Origin: Microcoleus sp. bin38.metabat.b11b12b14.051
GTDB lineage: Bacteria; Cyanobacteriota; Cyanobacteriia; Cyanobacteriales; Microcoleaceae
Reading direction: 5' to 3'
Assembly: GCF_013299165.1 (NCBI RefSeq)
Contig: NZ_JAAFKD010000003.1
Location: forward strand, 247,381 to 311,380
Length of the DNA stretch: 64,000 nucleotides
Below, piece after piece: positions 48,810 to 57,374 of this stretch. Numbering within the stretch: position 1 is the stretch's first letter; every line of letters begins with the position of its first letter. Under the pieces are notes generated by a model that had not been told where the DNA came from, did no database searches, and saw only the letters and a list, made by a program, of their open reading frames with translations. The position numbers were made by a program, and so were the translations under genes.

Positions 48810-48965
48810 CCAACTTTAAGTTACAGAGATTAACGAAAGCTAGACTTTGAAAATTTCCTTCATCAAGTCTAGTTAACTTTCCTCAGTTTTTACTAAAGTT
48901 TTGGTATGATTTCAGAAAGTTATGTTTTGCTAGACATGATTTGTTAACTGACGATCCCGCGTCAG

Positions 48966-49502
48966 TTATGCTGTTTGGATCTCTAGTCCGATCGCCCGCA
49001 GCAGTGTTTCTTGTCGATCGAGCATTTGAGTCAGACTCTCTTCATCCGGGTGATCCCACCCCAAAAGATGCAGAAAACCGTGGGCTGCGAGCCAAGCTAG
49101 TTCAGTCTTCAGGGGATGTCCTTGCTGCTGGGCTTGTCGCTGAGCCGTATCGATCGAGATAATGATATCACCCAAGTATAGAGGTTCCGATGACTGCATC
49201 TCCTCTAGCTGAGGACAGTCTACTTCCAAAGCTGCGAAAGCTAATACATCGGTCGATCGATCTTGTTGACGATACTGGGCGTTGAGGGCTTGGATCTCAG
49301 CATCGGCGGTTAAACGCAGACTGACTTCGTAGCCTGGGGCCTCTGGTAAATCTGCTTGTTGGTTTTCCAGCCAAATGCTAAACCAATTTTCCCAGGTTTC
49401 GGGTAAAATCTCACTGCTGGGTGTTGGCCCACGATGGTTAGAACTATCGATCGACTGCTGAGAAAGTCCATAACAATCTTCGACGTTCACCTCAATTAGC
49501 AT
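48966..49502 (-). CDS. ybeY: Endoribonuclease YbeY (16S rRNA maturation)
   Basis: 178 residues. Zn-binding H-x3-H-x5-H motif is HGFLHLLGWDH (His141, His145, His151). LGDIIISIDTA and RSTDVLAFA are the other conserved stretches. It matures the 3' end of 16S rRNA and takes part in ribosome quality control. The N-terminal ~25 residues include a Ser/Asn/Pro-rich insertion relative to short homologues. First gene of the ybeY-dgkA-trpG series. Confidence 0.95.
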   Translation of the reverse strand: MLIEVNVEDCYGLSQQSIDSSNHRGPTPSSEILPETWENWFSIWLENQQADLPEAPGYEVSLRLTADAEIQALNAQYRQQDRSTDVLAFAALEVDCPQLEEMQSSEPLYLGDIIISIDTAQRQAQQQGHPLKTELAWLAAHGFLHLLGWDHPDEESLTQMLDRQETLLRAIGLEIQTA

Positions 49503-49659
49503 TATCCGGCTCTCCTGTCAAGGGATATATTCAATTTTTCGACAATTGTAAGAATGGGCGATCGGGCTAATCGACTTTGTGGTTGTAGCAGGCAGATTAC
49601 AGGAATCTCTAGAAAATTGCAACAGGTCGATCGGGCGATCGAACAAAACAAAAATTTCA

Positions 49660-49925
49660 CCCCCCCACTCTTCAACCCGCGGAGGTGGTCGCTGAGCTTG
49701 TCGAAGTGCGGGTTTTGTCTGTGTAGACGCGGTTTCAACCGCCGGGTTTTCTTCAACCCTCGGAGGCGGGTTTCGTCTGTGTAGACGCGGTTTCAACCGC
49801 CGGGTTTTCTTCAACCCTCGGAGGCGGGTTTCGTCTGTGTAGACGCGGTTTCAACCGCCGGGTTTTCTTCAACCCGCGCACCATCCGGGTTTCGTCTGTA
49901 TCGACGCGGTTTCAACCGCCGGGTG
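49660..49925. repeat. Tandem 58-bp repeats, four copies
   Basis: GTGTAGACGCGGTTTCAACC recurs at 49721, 49779 and 49837 (58-bp steps) and in a variant form at about 49898. Each unit contains the palindromic word GCGGTTTCAACCGC and AACCCTCGGAGGCGGGTTTC. It fills most of the 442-bp gap between ybeY and the DUF3285 gene. Diverged relatives lie at 30755-30900. Confidence 0.9.
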
Positions 49926-49944
49926 TTGTATCGCCACATTGAGA

Positions 49945-50166
49945 CTAAGAATTGAAATATCGATCGAGAAAAGCCAAACCGACGAGTACGCCCAAAAGTC
50001 CAGCCGCCGTCAAAGCAAAATGAAACAGAGAAGTCGCCCGCTTGCGAACCATATTCCGCATCGCCAGCTTCACATAACTCGGTGGAGGCGCATTGTTTGT
50101 GGGCTGTGTCGCAGTTTCGGCGACGGACTCTTCGGGGGCGGGAGTTGTGGAGGGAGGTTGATTCAT
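49945..50166 (-). CDS. DUF3285 small membrane protein
   Basis: 73 residues. A Pro/Ala/Thr-rich N-terminal half is followed by PSYVKLAMRNMVRKRATSLF and one transmembrane helix (ALTAAGLLGVLVGLAFL, ~51-67). This matches the cyanobacteria-restricted DUF3285 family of unknown function. The start ATG at 50166 suits the family. Codon use is ordinary. Confidence 0.88.
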   Translation of the reverse strand: MNQPPSTTPAPEESVAETATQPTNNAPPPSYVKLAMRNMVRKRATSLFHFALTAAGLLGVLVGLAFLDRYFNS

Positions 50167-50265
50167 AATCGTTAGTTTAGGAGGTTAACAGAGGGGCTGC
50201 TGAGCACAGACTCGCCACGATGTTAACAAATATGTAACGTTTTGTGTAGGATTTTTTTGAGAACT

Positions 50266-50456
50266 TACTCACCAACAGTCAGAAACCGGGTTTTTCACGA
50301 AAATACTCGCCACACATCGCAAAAACCCCGAAAAACCCGGTTTCTTTGGCCCCCACAGCCAACTCAGAAACCGGGTTTTTCTCTAAAAATCCTTGATTGT
50401 CACCGACAGATTAGCTAAAAAACCCGGTTTCTTTGACCTTAATTGCACATCCTAGA
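50266..50456. repeat. Two inverted-repeat units with AAACCGGGTTT arms
   Basis: GTCAGAAACCGGGTTTTTC pairs with AAAAACCCGGTTTCTTTGG (50278-50349), and a second unit follows (50364-50441). The outer ends (GAACTTACTCACC and GCACATCCT) are decayed forms of the AGGACTTACGCA ends. It occupies the gap before the 3' end of the TPR gene. Confidence 0.8.
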
Positions 50457-50468
50457 TAAATCCCAAAT

Positions 50469-52181
50469 TCAACCATCAGCCATCTGCTGAACTCTAGCAA
50501 TAATTTCCTTCACTGTCTCCGCGTCGGGAGAATCCAAATGCTGTAAAATCTCCAAAGATTGCTGTAAATAATTCAAGGCTTGCTCAAAATTTCCCTGCGA
50601 TGCTAACAATTGTCCTAACATTGCGAAACTAGCAGCTTTCCCTTGAACATTGCCAATTTTTTCCTTAAGTTCGAGAGATTGTTGATAAAGTTCGATCGCC
50701 TCTTCTACATCCCCTCGATGGGCATAAATTCCTGCAAGACAGTGCAAACTAGCAGCTTTCCCTCCAACATCGCCAATTTTTTCCTTAAGTTCGAGAGATT
50801 GTTGATAAAGTGCGATCGCCTCTTCTACATCCCCTCGATTCGCATAAATTCCTGCAAGTTGGTGCAAACTAGCAGCTTTCCCTCCAACATCGCCAATTTT
50901 TTCCTTAAGTTCGAGAGATTGTTGATAAAGTGCGATCGCCTCTTCTACATCCCCTCGATTCGCATAAATTCCTGCAAGTTGGTGCAAACTAGCAGCTTTC
51001 CCTCCAACATCGCCAATTTTTTCCTTAAGTTCGAGAGATTGTTGATAAAGTGCGATCGCCTCTTCTACATCCCCTCGATTCGCATAAATTCCTGCAAGTT
51101 GGTGCAAACTAGCAGCTTTCCCTTGAACATCGCCAATTTTTTCCTTAAGTTCGAGAGATTGTTGATAAAGTGCGATCGCCTCATCTACATCCCCTCGATT
51201 CGCATAAATTCCTGCAAGTTGGTGCAAACTAGCAGCTTTCCCTTGAACATCGCCAATTTTTTCCTTAAGTTCGAGAGATTGTTGATAAAGTGCGATCGCC
51301 TCTTGTTTATTTCCCGAATCATTTTCAATCCAGCCTAATTCATATAAAGTATTGGCCTTTAAAGATATGAAATCTTCATCATCTTTCGCCAAATCTAACG
51401 CTTGTTTCAAATAGTATGTTGCTGTTTTATATTCACTCCGGGTGCGATAGGCAATTCCCAAATCATTCAAAACTCTAATGCGAGTTTTCAAATCCTCGTG
51501 AGTTTCCTCGCGTCCATTCGATGGAGTATATTCAATCAATAACCTTTTCAATAAATCGATCCGTTCCTGCTTTTCCGGCAACTCACAATAGCTAATCCCT
51601 TTGCTAGCATCCAGAGTTTGAGAAATCGCATCATCTCTAGTATTTGCAGGAGTCTTAAATACAAAAGTTCCCGAATTCCAGGCCCAGAAATCCGGCGCAA
51701 AATTAGCAACTCGCGTAATCGCATAATCCGGCAAACAAAACAGCATTAGATGCGGCACTTTAACCGGATAAGCATCTCGCACCCAATTAAAATCAACCAA
51801 CATCGGCGGGTATTCTCCCGTCATCCCGATCGCATTTTCCACCCCCCGCACTATGAAAATCAACTTCTTATCTGGTTGAACCTTGACTGTTGGCAAAACC
51901 TTCAGAATTTCATCCATCAAAAAGCGCATATCAGGATCGGGAAAATCCCAAATCTCAAACTGCATATCTTGACAATCGGGATGATTAATCAATGCCTGAA
52001 TAATCGCATCTCTATCCTTCGCAAAATTACTTTGGATAAATCCCAAATCAAAGGCATCGTCGGGAACAATATCAACAAATGTCAGCAATTCGTCAAAAGA
52101 TTGTTGATTGAGTTCAACAATCCTTTGTTGGTATATTTCAGGGATTTTCTTGGATTGATTTAAGGGCTTGTTGGAAAGCAT
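50469..52181 (-). CDS. TPR protein with N-terminal NTPase-like domain lacking a P-loop
   Basis: 570 residues. Residues ~1-220 form an unnamed domain: WDFPDPDMRFLMDEIL, KKLIFIVRGVENAIGM, PHLMLFCLPDYAITRVA and PDFWAWNSGTFVFKTP, which resembles the Walker-B/sensor half of a STAND/AAA-like ATPase, but no GxxxxGK[ST] is present. Residues ~235-555 are tetratricopeptide repeats; six consecutive 40-residue units (EAIALYQQSLELKEKIGDV) are almost identical, coded by an exact 120-bp DNA repeat. The start ATG at 52181 lies inside the 3' end of the upstream ATPase gene (44-bp overlap, different frame), so the two are translationally coupled. Function unknown. Confidence 0.85.
   Translation of the reverse strand: MLSNKPLNQSKKIPEIYQQRIVELNQQSFDELLTFVDIVPDDAFDLGFIQSNFAKDRDAIIQALINHPDCQDMQFEIWDFPDPDMRFLMDEILKVLPTVKVQPDKKLIFIVRGVENAIGMTGEYPPMLVDFNWVRDAYPVKVPHLMLFCLPDYAITRVANFAPDFWAWNSGTFVFKTPANTRDDAISQTLDASKGISYCELPEKQERIDLLKRLLIEYTPSNGREETHEDLKTRIRVLNDLGIAYRTRSEYKTATYYLKQALDLAKDDEDFISLKANTLYELGWIENDSGNKQEAIALYQQSLELKEKIGDVQGKAASLHQLAGIYANRGDVDEAIALYQQSLELKEKIGDVQGKAASLHQLAGIYANRGDVEEAIALYQQSLELKEKIGDVGGKAASLHQLAGIYANRGDVEEAIALYQQSLELKEKIGDVGGKAASLHQLAGIYANRGDVEEAIALYQQSLELKEKIGDVGGKAASLHCLAGIYAHRGDVEEAIELYQQSLELKEKIGNVQGKAASFAMLGQLLASQGNFEQALNYLQQSLEILQHLDSPDAETVKEIIARVQQMADG
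50641..51300. repeat. Coding 120-bp tandem repeat, 5.5 copies
   Basis: Units start at 50641, 50761, 50881, 51001, 51121 and 51241 with no length changes at all. Most copies differ by 0-5 bases. This is recent expansion or homogenisation within the TPR gene. Confidence 0.95.
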
Positions 52182-53493
52182 AGCTTTGTTTTACGAGTGG
52201 GTTGACATAATTCCACCGACTATTGCCGTTATATTCCAAAACGGAAAGATTGAATAATAACTGTTGTCCGATTTCGTCTTTAGCGATATCTTTGTCGATG
52301 CAAACTCGCGCTAATATAGTATAATATTCTGGTGTAGGAGTAGACCTTTCAAAATCAAATTGCTGTTGATTTAAAGCGTAAGTGACATCTTCAGCCAAAA
52401 TTTTACTGTGTTTGCGAGTAATGGCTGTGCGACAAGCCGATCGAGTCATCTGCATCAATTGTCGCACATGACCACCACTAGCTTTTGCCAAATCTAGTAG
52501 TCGTTGTCGATCGTCAAATACGGCACTAACATCAACCCGCTTCTCGATCAAACTGGCAACTCCCTCTAATTTTTGCTGATTATGATTTAAATCGCACTCA
52601 GTACGATTAGATTCATAAATATTCACCATTGGCACGATATTGGGATTGTTAAACAAGTTGCTAACATTTTTATTGGAATAAATCACCGAAATCGGCACTG
52701 TATAGATAATTGTAGAGTCTAATTCTTGAAGTTGAGGAGCGTAATCAAAAAACAAATGATTACCAACATTTGGAGGAATCCGGTCTAAGTTATCAACAAT
52801 TAGCAAAAATCCTTTTTCGTAGCGGCCTGAATATTTTCGTATCAGCTTTTCAAAAGCATTTTTCAATAACAAATTAATATCTGTTTGCAATCGGGACAAA
52901 TTACGCTGAAGAGTTTCCCGAATCACTTTTTTTTGTTGACTCGAACCTTTGATTTGACCGAGTAATTTCGCTGTCAACTTAGAAACAAACGGAATTTCTA
53001 AACCTGCGCTTGCTTCAGTTTCGAGGCTGACGGAAGATTGAACAATTTCTTCATTTTCTTGAGTAATATCTTTAAACCATGATTCAAAACTCTCTAAAAG
53101 TTTGGAGTCAAACTTCAATCCTAATTTAGTTAAATCATCAGCTACTTTGTTGATAACTAGCAAATACAAATCGGTATATTCAGCATCAAGAACATCTAGT
53201 TCCTGATCGAATTCTATATAAATCACCCGATATTCATTTTGCCATCGCGACTGAATCCGTTTTAATTCTGTACTTTTGCCGCATCCCCGATGGCCAGTAA
53301 ACAAAATTGTGCTAAATTCTCCCGATTCTTGAATATCCAAATCCGTGCTAACACCGTCGATCGCTACTGTGTTGCGTACTGCGGACAAATCCACATAATA
53401 TCGTGCAATATCATCGCCCGTTAGAGGCTTGACATCGCAAGCGCGGTAAGCTTCTTTAAGTGTTTTCGCGCGGTTGGTGGGGAGTGAAGTCAT
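52138..53493 (-). CDS. P-loop ATPase upstream of TPR partner
   Basis: 451 residues. Walker A is GHRGCGKST (67-75), Walker B GFLLIVDNLDRIPP (~228-241). The fold resembles AAA/ORC-like or KAP/STAND ATPases that carry an N-terminal helical region and a C-terminal winged-helix-like part (ASGGHVRQLMQMTRSACRTA ... AEDVTYALNQQ). It is preceded by a short N-terminal stretch with DDIARYYVDLSAVR. Not matched to a named family. The gene runs into the TPR gene with a 44-bp overlap. Similar ATPase-TPR pairs in cyanobacteria suggest a conflict or signalling module; this is inference. Confidence 0.85.
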   Translation of the reverse strand: MTSLPTNRAKTLKEAYRACDVKPLTGDDIARYYVDLSAVRNTVAIDGVSTDLDIQESGEFSTILFTGHRGCGKSTELKRIQSRWQNEYRVIYIEFDQELDVLDAEYTDLYLLVINKVADDLTKLGLKFDSKLLESFESWFKDITQENEEIVQSSVSLETEASAGLEIPFVSKLTAKLLGQIKGSSQQKKVIRETLQRNLSRLQTDINLLLKNAFEKLIRKYSGRYEKGFLLIVDNLDRIPPNVGNHLFFDYAPQLQELDSTIIYTVPISVIYSNKNVSNLFNNPNIVPMVNIYESNRTECDLNHNQQKLEGVASLIEKRVDVSAVFDDRQRLLDLAKASGGHVRQLMQMTRSACRTAITRKHSKILAEDVTYALNQQQFDFERSTPTPEYYTILARVCIDKDIAKDEIGQQLLFNLSVLEYNGNSRWNYVNPLVKQSYAFQQALKSIQENP

Positions 53494-53871
53494 GGGATGA
53501 GTCGGGTAAATGGGAATATTGGTAGATTTTAAGATTGATGGAACCTAATTTTAGCATGAGGTTTGGCTGCTGTGGCCAAGGAAATTTCTTGCTTATTTAA
53601 TTGCACAGTTTCGCCGTTGGTGCGGCTGGAAGCGAGAAACCCGGTTTCTGAATTCTGTGAAACGGGCGTCTCGATCCCGGTTTGTAGTGAGGACTTCAGT
53701 CCTTCTTAAAAGTTTGTAATCAAGAAGGACTGAAGTCCTCACACGGGCGTCTCGATCCCGGTTTGTAGTGAGGACTTCAGTCCTTCTTAAAAGTTTGTAA
53801 TCAAGAAGGACTGAAGTCCTCACTACGAACCTAATTTTATTGTTACTGTTCAAGCAGATACAATATTTAGC
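53494..53871. repeat. Gap with two 81-bp direct repeats of the GTAGTGAGGACT palindrome
   Basis: GGGCGTCTCGATCCCGGTTT starts at 53664 and 53745, so the period is 81 bp. Each unit has GTAGTGAGGACTTCAGTCCTTC facing its complement, around AAAAGTTTGTAATCAA. It ends at 53831 with CACTACGAACCT. An isolated GAGAAACCCGGTTTCTG sits at 53634-53650. The 3' end of thrS is 40 bp further; the hairpins could terminate it. The first 140 bp is the leader of the ATPase gene. Confidence 0.85.
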
Positions 53872-55695
53872 TTAAAAATCGCCATAACTACTAATCGCAG
53901 CCTGCAATCTCCCAAGAACTTCATCAACCGAAATCGACCCCAACTCCCCAGAAGCCCGAGTCCGAATATTCAAACTATTCGCCTCAACCTCCTTAGCGCC
54001 CACAACACACATCACCGGAATTTTATCCTTCTCAGCATTGCGAATTAACTTGCCCAAACGCTCGCTACTCTCAACTTCTGCGCGAATATTCAGCGCCTTC
54101 ATCCTCGCTTCTACTTCCTTAGCAAACGGCAAGAATTCCTCGCTCACAGGCAATAACCGCACCTGAATCGGCGCTAACCATATCGGGAAATCCCCCGCAT
54201 ACTGTTCGATCAAAATTCCGATCAAGCGTTCCAAAGAACCAAAAGGAGCGCGGTGAATCATTACCGGACGCTGGCGAGTCCCGTCTTCAGCAACGTATTG
54301 CAAATCAAAACGTTCTGGCAAATTGTAATCTACCTGAACAGTTCCTAATTGCCATTCTCTATCCAACACGTCTTGGAAAATGAAATCGAGTTTCGGGCCA
54401 TAAAAAGCGGCTTCGCCAATTCCCTCAAAATAATTCATGCCCAAAGTTTCCACCGCGCGGCGGATTGCACCTTGAGATTTTTCCCAAGCTTCATCAGAAC
54501 CGATGTATTTGTCAGATTCTGGATCACGAAAACTCAGTCTAACTCTGAAATTTTTTAGCTGCAAACTCTTAAATACGGACAGGGTTAAATCCACCACATT
54601 TAAAAATTCTTGATCCAACTGTTCCGGTGTCACGAACAGGTGGGAGTCATCCTGCGTAAATCCGCGAACTCGGGTTAAGCCTCCCAATTCACCTGACTTT
54701 TCGTAGCGGTAAACCGTGCCGAATTCTGCCAAGCGCATTGGCAGTTCTCGATAAGAACGCAGTTCGCTTTTGTAAATTTGAATGTGAAAGGGACAATTCA
54801 TCGGTTTGAGTACAAAACCCTGCTGTGATTCTGCCGCTTCTTCATCCTCTGCCATCAGCGGAAACATATCGTCTTTGTAGTAAGGCCAGTGTCCAGAGAT
54901 TTTGAACAAATCGACTCTGGCGATATGCGGGGTAACAACTTGCTGGTAGCCGCGTTTTACCTGTTCCTTTTTGAGAAAATCTTCTAAAATACTTCTCACA
55001 ATTGTGCCTTTGGGTGTCCACAAAGGTAAGCCGGGGCCCACCGGATCGGCAAAAATAAACAAGCCTAATTCTTTGCCGAGTTTGCGGTGATCTCGCCTTA
55101 AGGCTTCTTCTTTGCGGTGCTTGTATGCGGCCAATTGTTCGGGGGTTTCCCAGGCTGTGCCGTAAATCCGCTGCAATTGAGCTTTGGTTTCGTCGCCGCG
55201 CCAGTATGCGCCTGCGAGACTCTCTAGCTCGATCGCCCTTCCGTTCAACTCACTGGTATTATCCAAGTGGGGCCCAGCGCACAAATCCCACCATTCGTCA
55301 CCCAAATGGTACAGAGTAATCGGTTCAATCAAACCCGCCAAAATTTCTAATTTGTAAGGTTCGTTTATCTCCTCTATTCGGCGTTGGGCTTCCTCGCGGC
55401 TGACTTCTTCCCGAATTACAGGCAATTTGCGATTGATGATTTTGATCATTTCTTTTTTAATTGCCTTGAGATCCTTTTCAGTAAAAGGTTCGGGGCAATC
55501 AAAATCGTAATAGAAACCGTTTTCAATCCAAGGGCCGATTGTGACTTGGGCCTTGGGGAATAATTTCTGTACCGCCATCGCCATAACATGAGATGTGGTG
55601 TGGCGAATTTTTTTTAGTTGTTCCGACTCACTCGTGCGGGGCAACTCTATCTTAACGGACTCTTCTGGAGCGTTCATGGATTCTGAGCTAGACAT
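53872..55695 (-). CDS. thrS: Threonyl-tRNA synthetase without TGS domain
   Basis: 607 residues. The editing domain is present (HTTSHVMAMAVQ near residue 32 and CAGPH). Class II motifs: FGTVYRYEKSGELGGLTRVR (motif 2), APFGSLERLIGILIEQ (motif 3), and the Zn site MNCPFHIQIY. The anticodon-binding domain fills the C-terminus (VRLLPVSEEF ... VVGAKEVEANSLNIR). The usual N-terminal TGS domain (~60 residues) is absent; the protein starts directly before the editing domain, as in many cyanobacterial enzymes. The start is ATG 55695 or the ATG seven codons on. Confidence 0.96.
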   Translation of the reverse strand: MSSSESMNAPEESVKIELPRTSESEQLKKIRHTTSHVMAMAVQKLFPKAQVTIGPWIENGFYYDFDCPEPFTEKDLKAIKKEMIKIINRKLPVIREEVSREEAQRRIEEINEPYKLEILAGLIEPITLYHLGDEWWDLCAGPHLDNTSELNGRAIELESLAGAYWRGDETKAQLQRIYGTAWETPEQLAAYKHRKEEALRRDHRKLGKELGLFIFADPVGPGLPLWTPKGTIVRSILEDFLKKEQVKRGYQQVVTPHIARVDLFKISGHWPYYKDDMFPLMAEDEEAAESQQGFVLKPMNCPFHIQIYKSELRSYRELPMRLAEFGTVYRYEKSGELGGLTRVRGFTQDDSHLFVTPEQLDQEFLNVVDLTLSVFKSLQLKNFRVRLSFRDPESDKYIGSDEAWEKSQGAIRRAVETLGMNYFEGIGEAAFYGPKLDFIFQDVLDREWQLGTVQVDYNLPERFDLQYVAEDGTRQRPVMIHRAPFGSLERLIGILIEQYAGDFPIWLAPIQVRLLPVSEEFLPFAKEVEARMKALNIRAEVESSERLGKLIRNAEKDKIPVMCVVGAKEVEANSLNIRTRASGELGSISVDEVLGRLQAAISSYGDF

Positions 55696-55818
55696 CGGCT
55701 AAATTAGCAATTAATTTCTTTGCAGTTGCTTCTATCTTACTCAGAATGGGGCGACAAGCGCCGAATTCCGGCTGTGGAGGACTCTTATAAGAGTGGGAAT
55801 TTGTAGTGCTAACTAACC

Positions 55819-55887
55819 GTGGGGTGCGTCAGCGGGGCATTTTATTGAGTATGTGTCCGTCACTTTGGGCCCGCTGACGCACCCTAC
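55819..55887. repeat. Inverted repeat GGGTGCGTCAGCGGG, 15-bp perfect arms
   Basis: Left arm 55822-55836, right arm 55870-55884 (CCCGCTGACGCACCC). A widespread bacterial short palindromic repeat, lying in the 329-bp gap between thrS and the divergent DUF2605 gene. The rest of the gap is AT-rich and holds both promoters. Confidence 0.85.
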
Positions 55888-56024
55888 AATAACTGCTGAC
55901 ACTGTTAAATTTATTTACACCCACCTGCTAATTTTTGTGAAATTATTGAATTTTTATTAAAAATATGTTACAATTTGTAAAGCACGTTTAAGGTTAGAAT
56001 AAATAAATAACCCAATTTTAATCA

Positions 56025-56354
56025 ATGCTTAATTCCAATTTGCCAGAATCAGAATTGCTCAAATCCCTACTGGAACCGCTGTTAGAGGATTTTAAATACT
56101 GGTTCGAGCGATCGGCTACTCTATTAGAAACTGAGGAAATTCATTTTCTGAGCGGCGACGATCAATCCAACTTGTTGGCGCGAGTCAAACAGGCTCAGCA
56201 AGAAGTAGCGGCTGCTAAAGCTCTATTTCAAGCAACCGGAGGGCAAGTTGCCATAGAAACCGCAGCACTGATGCCCTGGCACAAACTGCTCGCCGAATGC
56301 TGGCAAGTATCGGCGCGCTTTCGCTCATCGCAGTCACATTCCCCTGGAATATAA
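56025..56354 (+). CDS. DUF2605 cyanobacterial protein
   Basis: 109 residues. ESELLKSLLEPLLEDFKYWF at the start, then SLLETEEIHFLS-like ATLLETEEIHFLSGDDQSNL, matches DUF2605, found only in cyanobacteria and of unknown function. All-alpha, soluble. It sits 159 bp ahead of a DUF2973 gene, its usual neighbour; the pair is probably one transcript. Confidence 0.85.
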   Translation: MLNSNLPESELLKSLLEPLLEDFKYWFERSATLLETEEIHFLSGDDQSNLLARVKQAQQEVAAAKALFQATGGQVAIETAALMPWHKLLAECWQVSARFRSSQSHSPGI

Positions 56355-56513
56355 AGAGGCGAGTTCAAGTTAAACCGGCAGTCAAATCCCAAACCTTGGG
56401 AAATGTCCCGCCTCGCTTGACAAGCTCGAACAGATTTCCAGTTAATAAGTTATTACTTGCTGAAACACTTTTGTAAATTGCTGTGTGGCTATCAGAGCCC
56501 GGAGGAGAAAATA

Positions 56514-56825
56514 ATGTTACACCTGCTTTATATTTTAGCTTTCACCGTTCTGGCATTTTTGGCTGTCGGTAACTTAATCCGCAGTCTTGTCACCGTAGGT
56601 ATGGAATCCCAACGCCCCCAACAATTCAGGGCAAACAATCGTTACGCATCCTATTCCCGCACCCAAACCGTACCCCATCCCGAATTGTTAGATGAATACG
56701 GAAACTTTGTCAACGAGCCGCTGTTAGTGATGCGCTCGCTGACTGTCCAAGACGCTCGCGAGCAATTAGATGCTCTCTACAAATCATCTCCCGGCGGTAG
56801 CGATGAAGAAGGCGAATTAGCCTGA
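56514..56825 (+). CDS. DUF2973 cyanobacterial membrane-anchored protein
   Basis: 103 residues from the ATG at 56514, chosen because GGAGGAG lies eight bases upstream; an open frame to 56457 adds only non-family residues. N-terminal transmembrane helix (LHLLYILAFTVLAFLAV, ~2-18), then a cytoplasmic tail with HPELLDEYGNFVNEPLLVMR, the conserved DUF2973 box. Function unknown. Downstream partner of the DUF2605 gene. Confidence 0.87.
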   Translation: MLHLLYILAFTVLAFLAVGNLIRSLVTVGMESQRPQQFRANNRYASYSRTQTVPHPELLDEYGNFVNEPLLVMRSLTVQDAREQLDALYKSSPGGSDEEGELA

Positions 56826-57120
56826 ACCAGGCACAGCCTGTATATTTGACATTGACTCGGAAAATGAATCAGGGAGCTTAAATAAAAGTCTAAATTTTAA
56901 GCCGCTTTAAAGATATTCTGTAGGGACACAACATTGTTGTGTCCTTATTTGTATAGCAACCGCCACGTCGGTGAGGACATAAATAACTTCATGAATAGAG
57001 CTGATACCCGTCAGTCATCAATGGTTTGATTCCCGTTATGCAACTGTCAACTGTCAACTGTCAACTGTCAACTGCTATATATCTGGCTATTCATATCATA
57101 TTCGGTCGATTGACCGCAAT
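56826..57120. other. Gap after DUF2973: heptamer repeats
   Basis: Contains TGTAGGGACACAACATTGTT facing GTGTCC (56920-56946), a short palindromic repeat, and five CAACTGT heptamers at 57043-57078. No gene. Confidence 0.6.
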
Positions 57121-57238
57121 AAGGAATGAAAATTTAATAACTTACACTTTTCTTCTTGTGGGATGGGCGTCTCGCCCGTCCCGAAAGGGCGGGCGAGACA
57201 CCCCACAAACTTGTGTAAATTATTTAATTCGCGATCCT
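57121..57238. mobile_element. MITE-like element, 118 bp (second copy)
   Basis: Left end AAGGAATGAAAATTTAATAA, right end TTATTTAATTCGCGATCCT; central hairpin GGGCGTCTCGCCCGTCC facing GGGCGGGCGAGACACCCCAC. Same family as 34569-34694. A degenerate GTAGTGAGGAC-type arm (GGACGCACTACGAACCG) follows at about 57287-57303. Confidence 0.82.
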
Positions 57239-57374
57239 AAGTAAGGATATGTACCCACGCAAATCCGCAGCATGAAAGCGGACGCCAGGACGCACTACGA
57301 ACCGTTTTTTTGGTGTTAATCGACTGGACACTATCTCGGAATTCGTATAGATAAAAATCTTACGCTGCTGGCAT

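Noticed and set aside
50643-51338. 231-codon frame antisense to the TPR gene
   Set aside because: Shadow of the 120-bp repeat; the minus strand is the real TPR gene.
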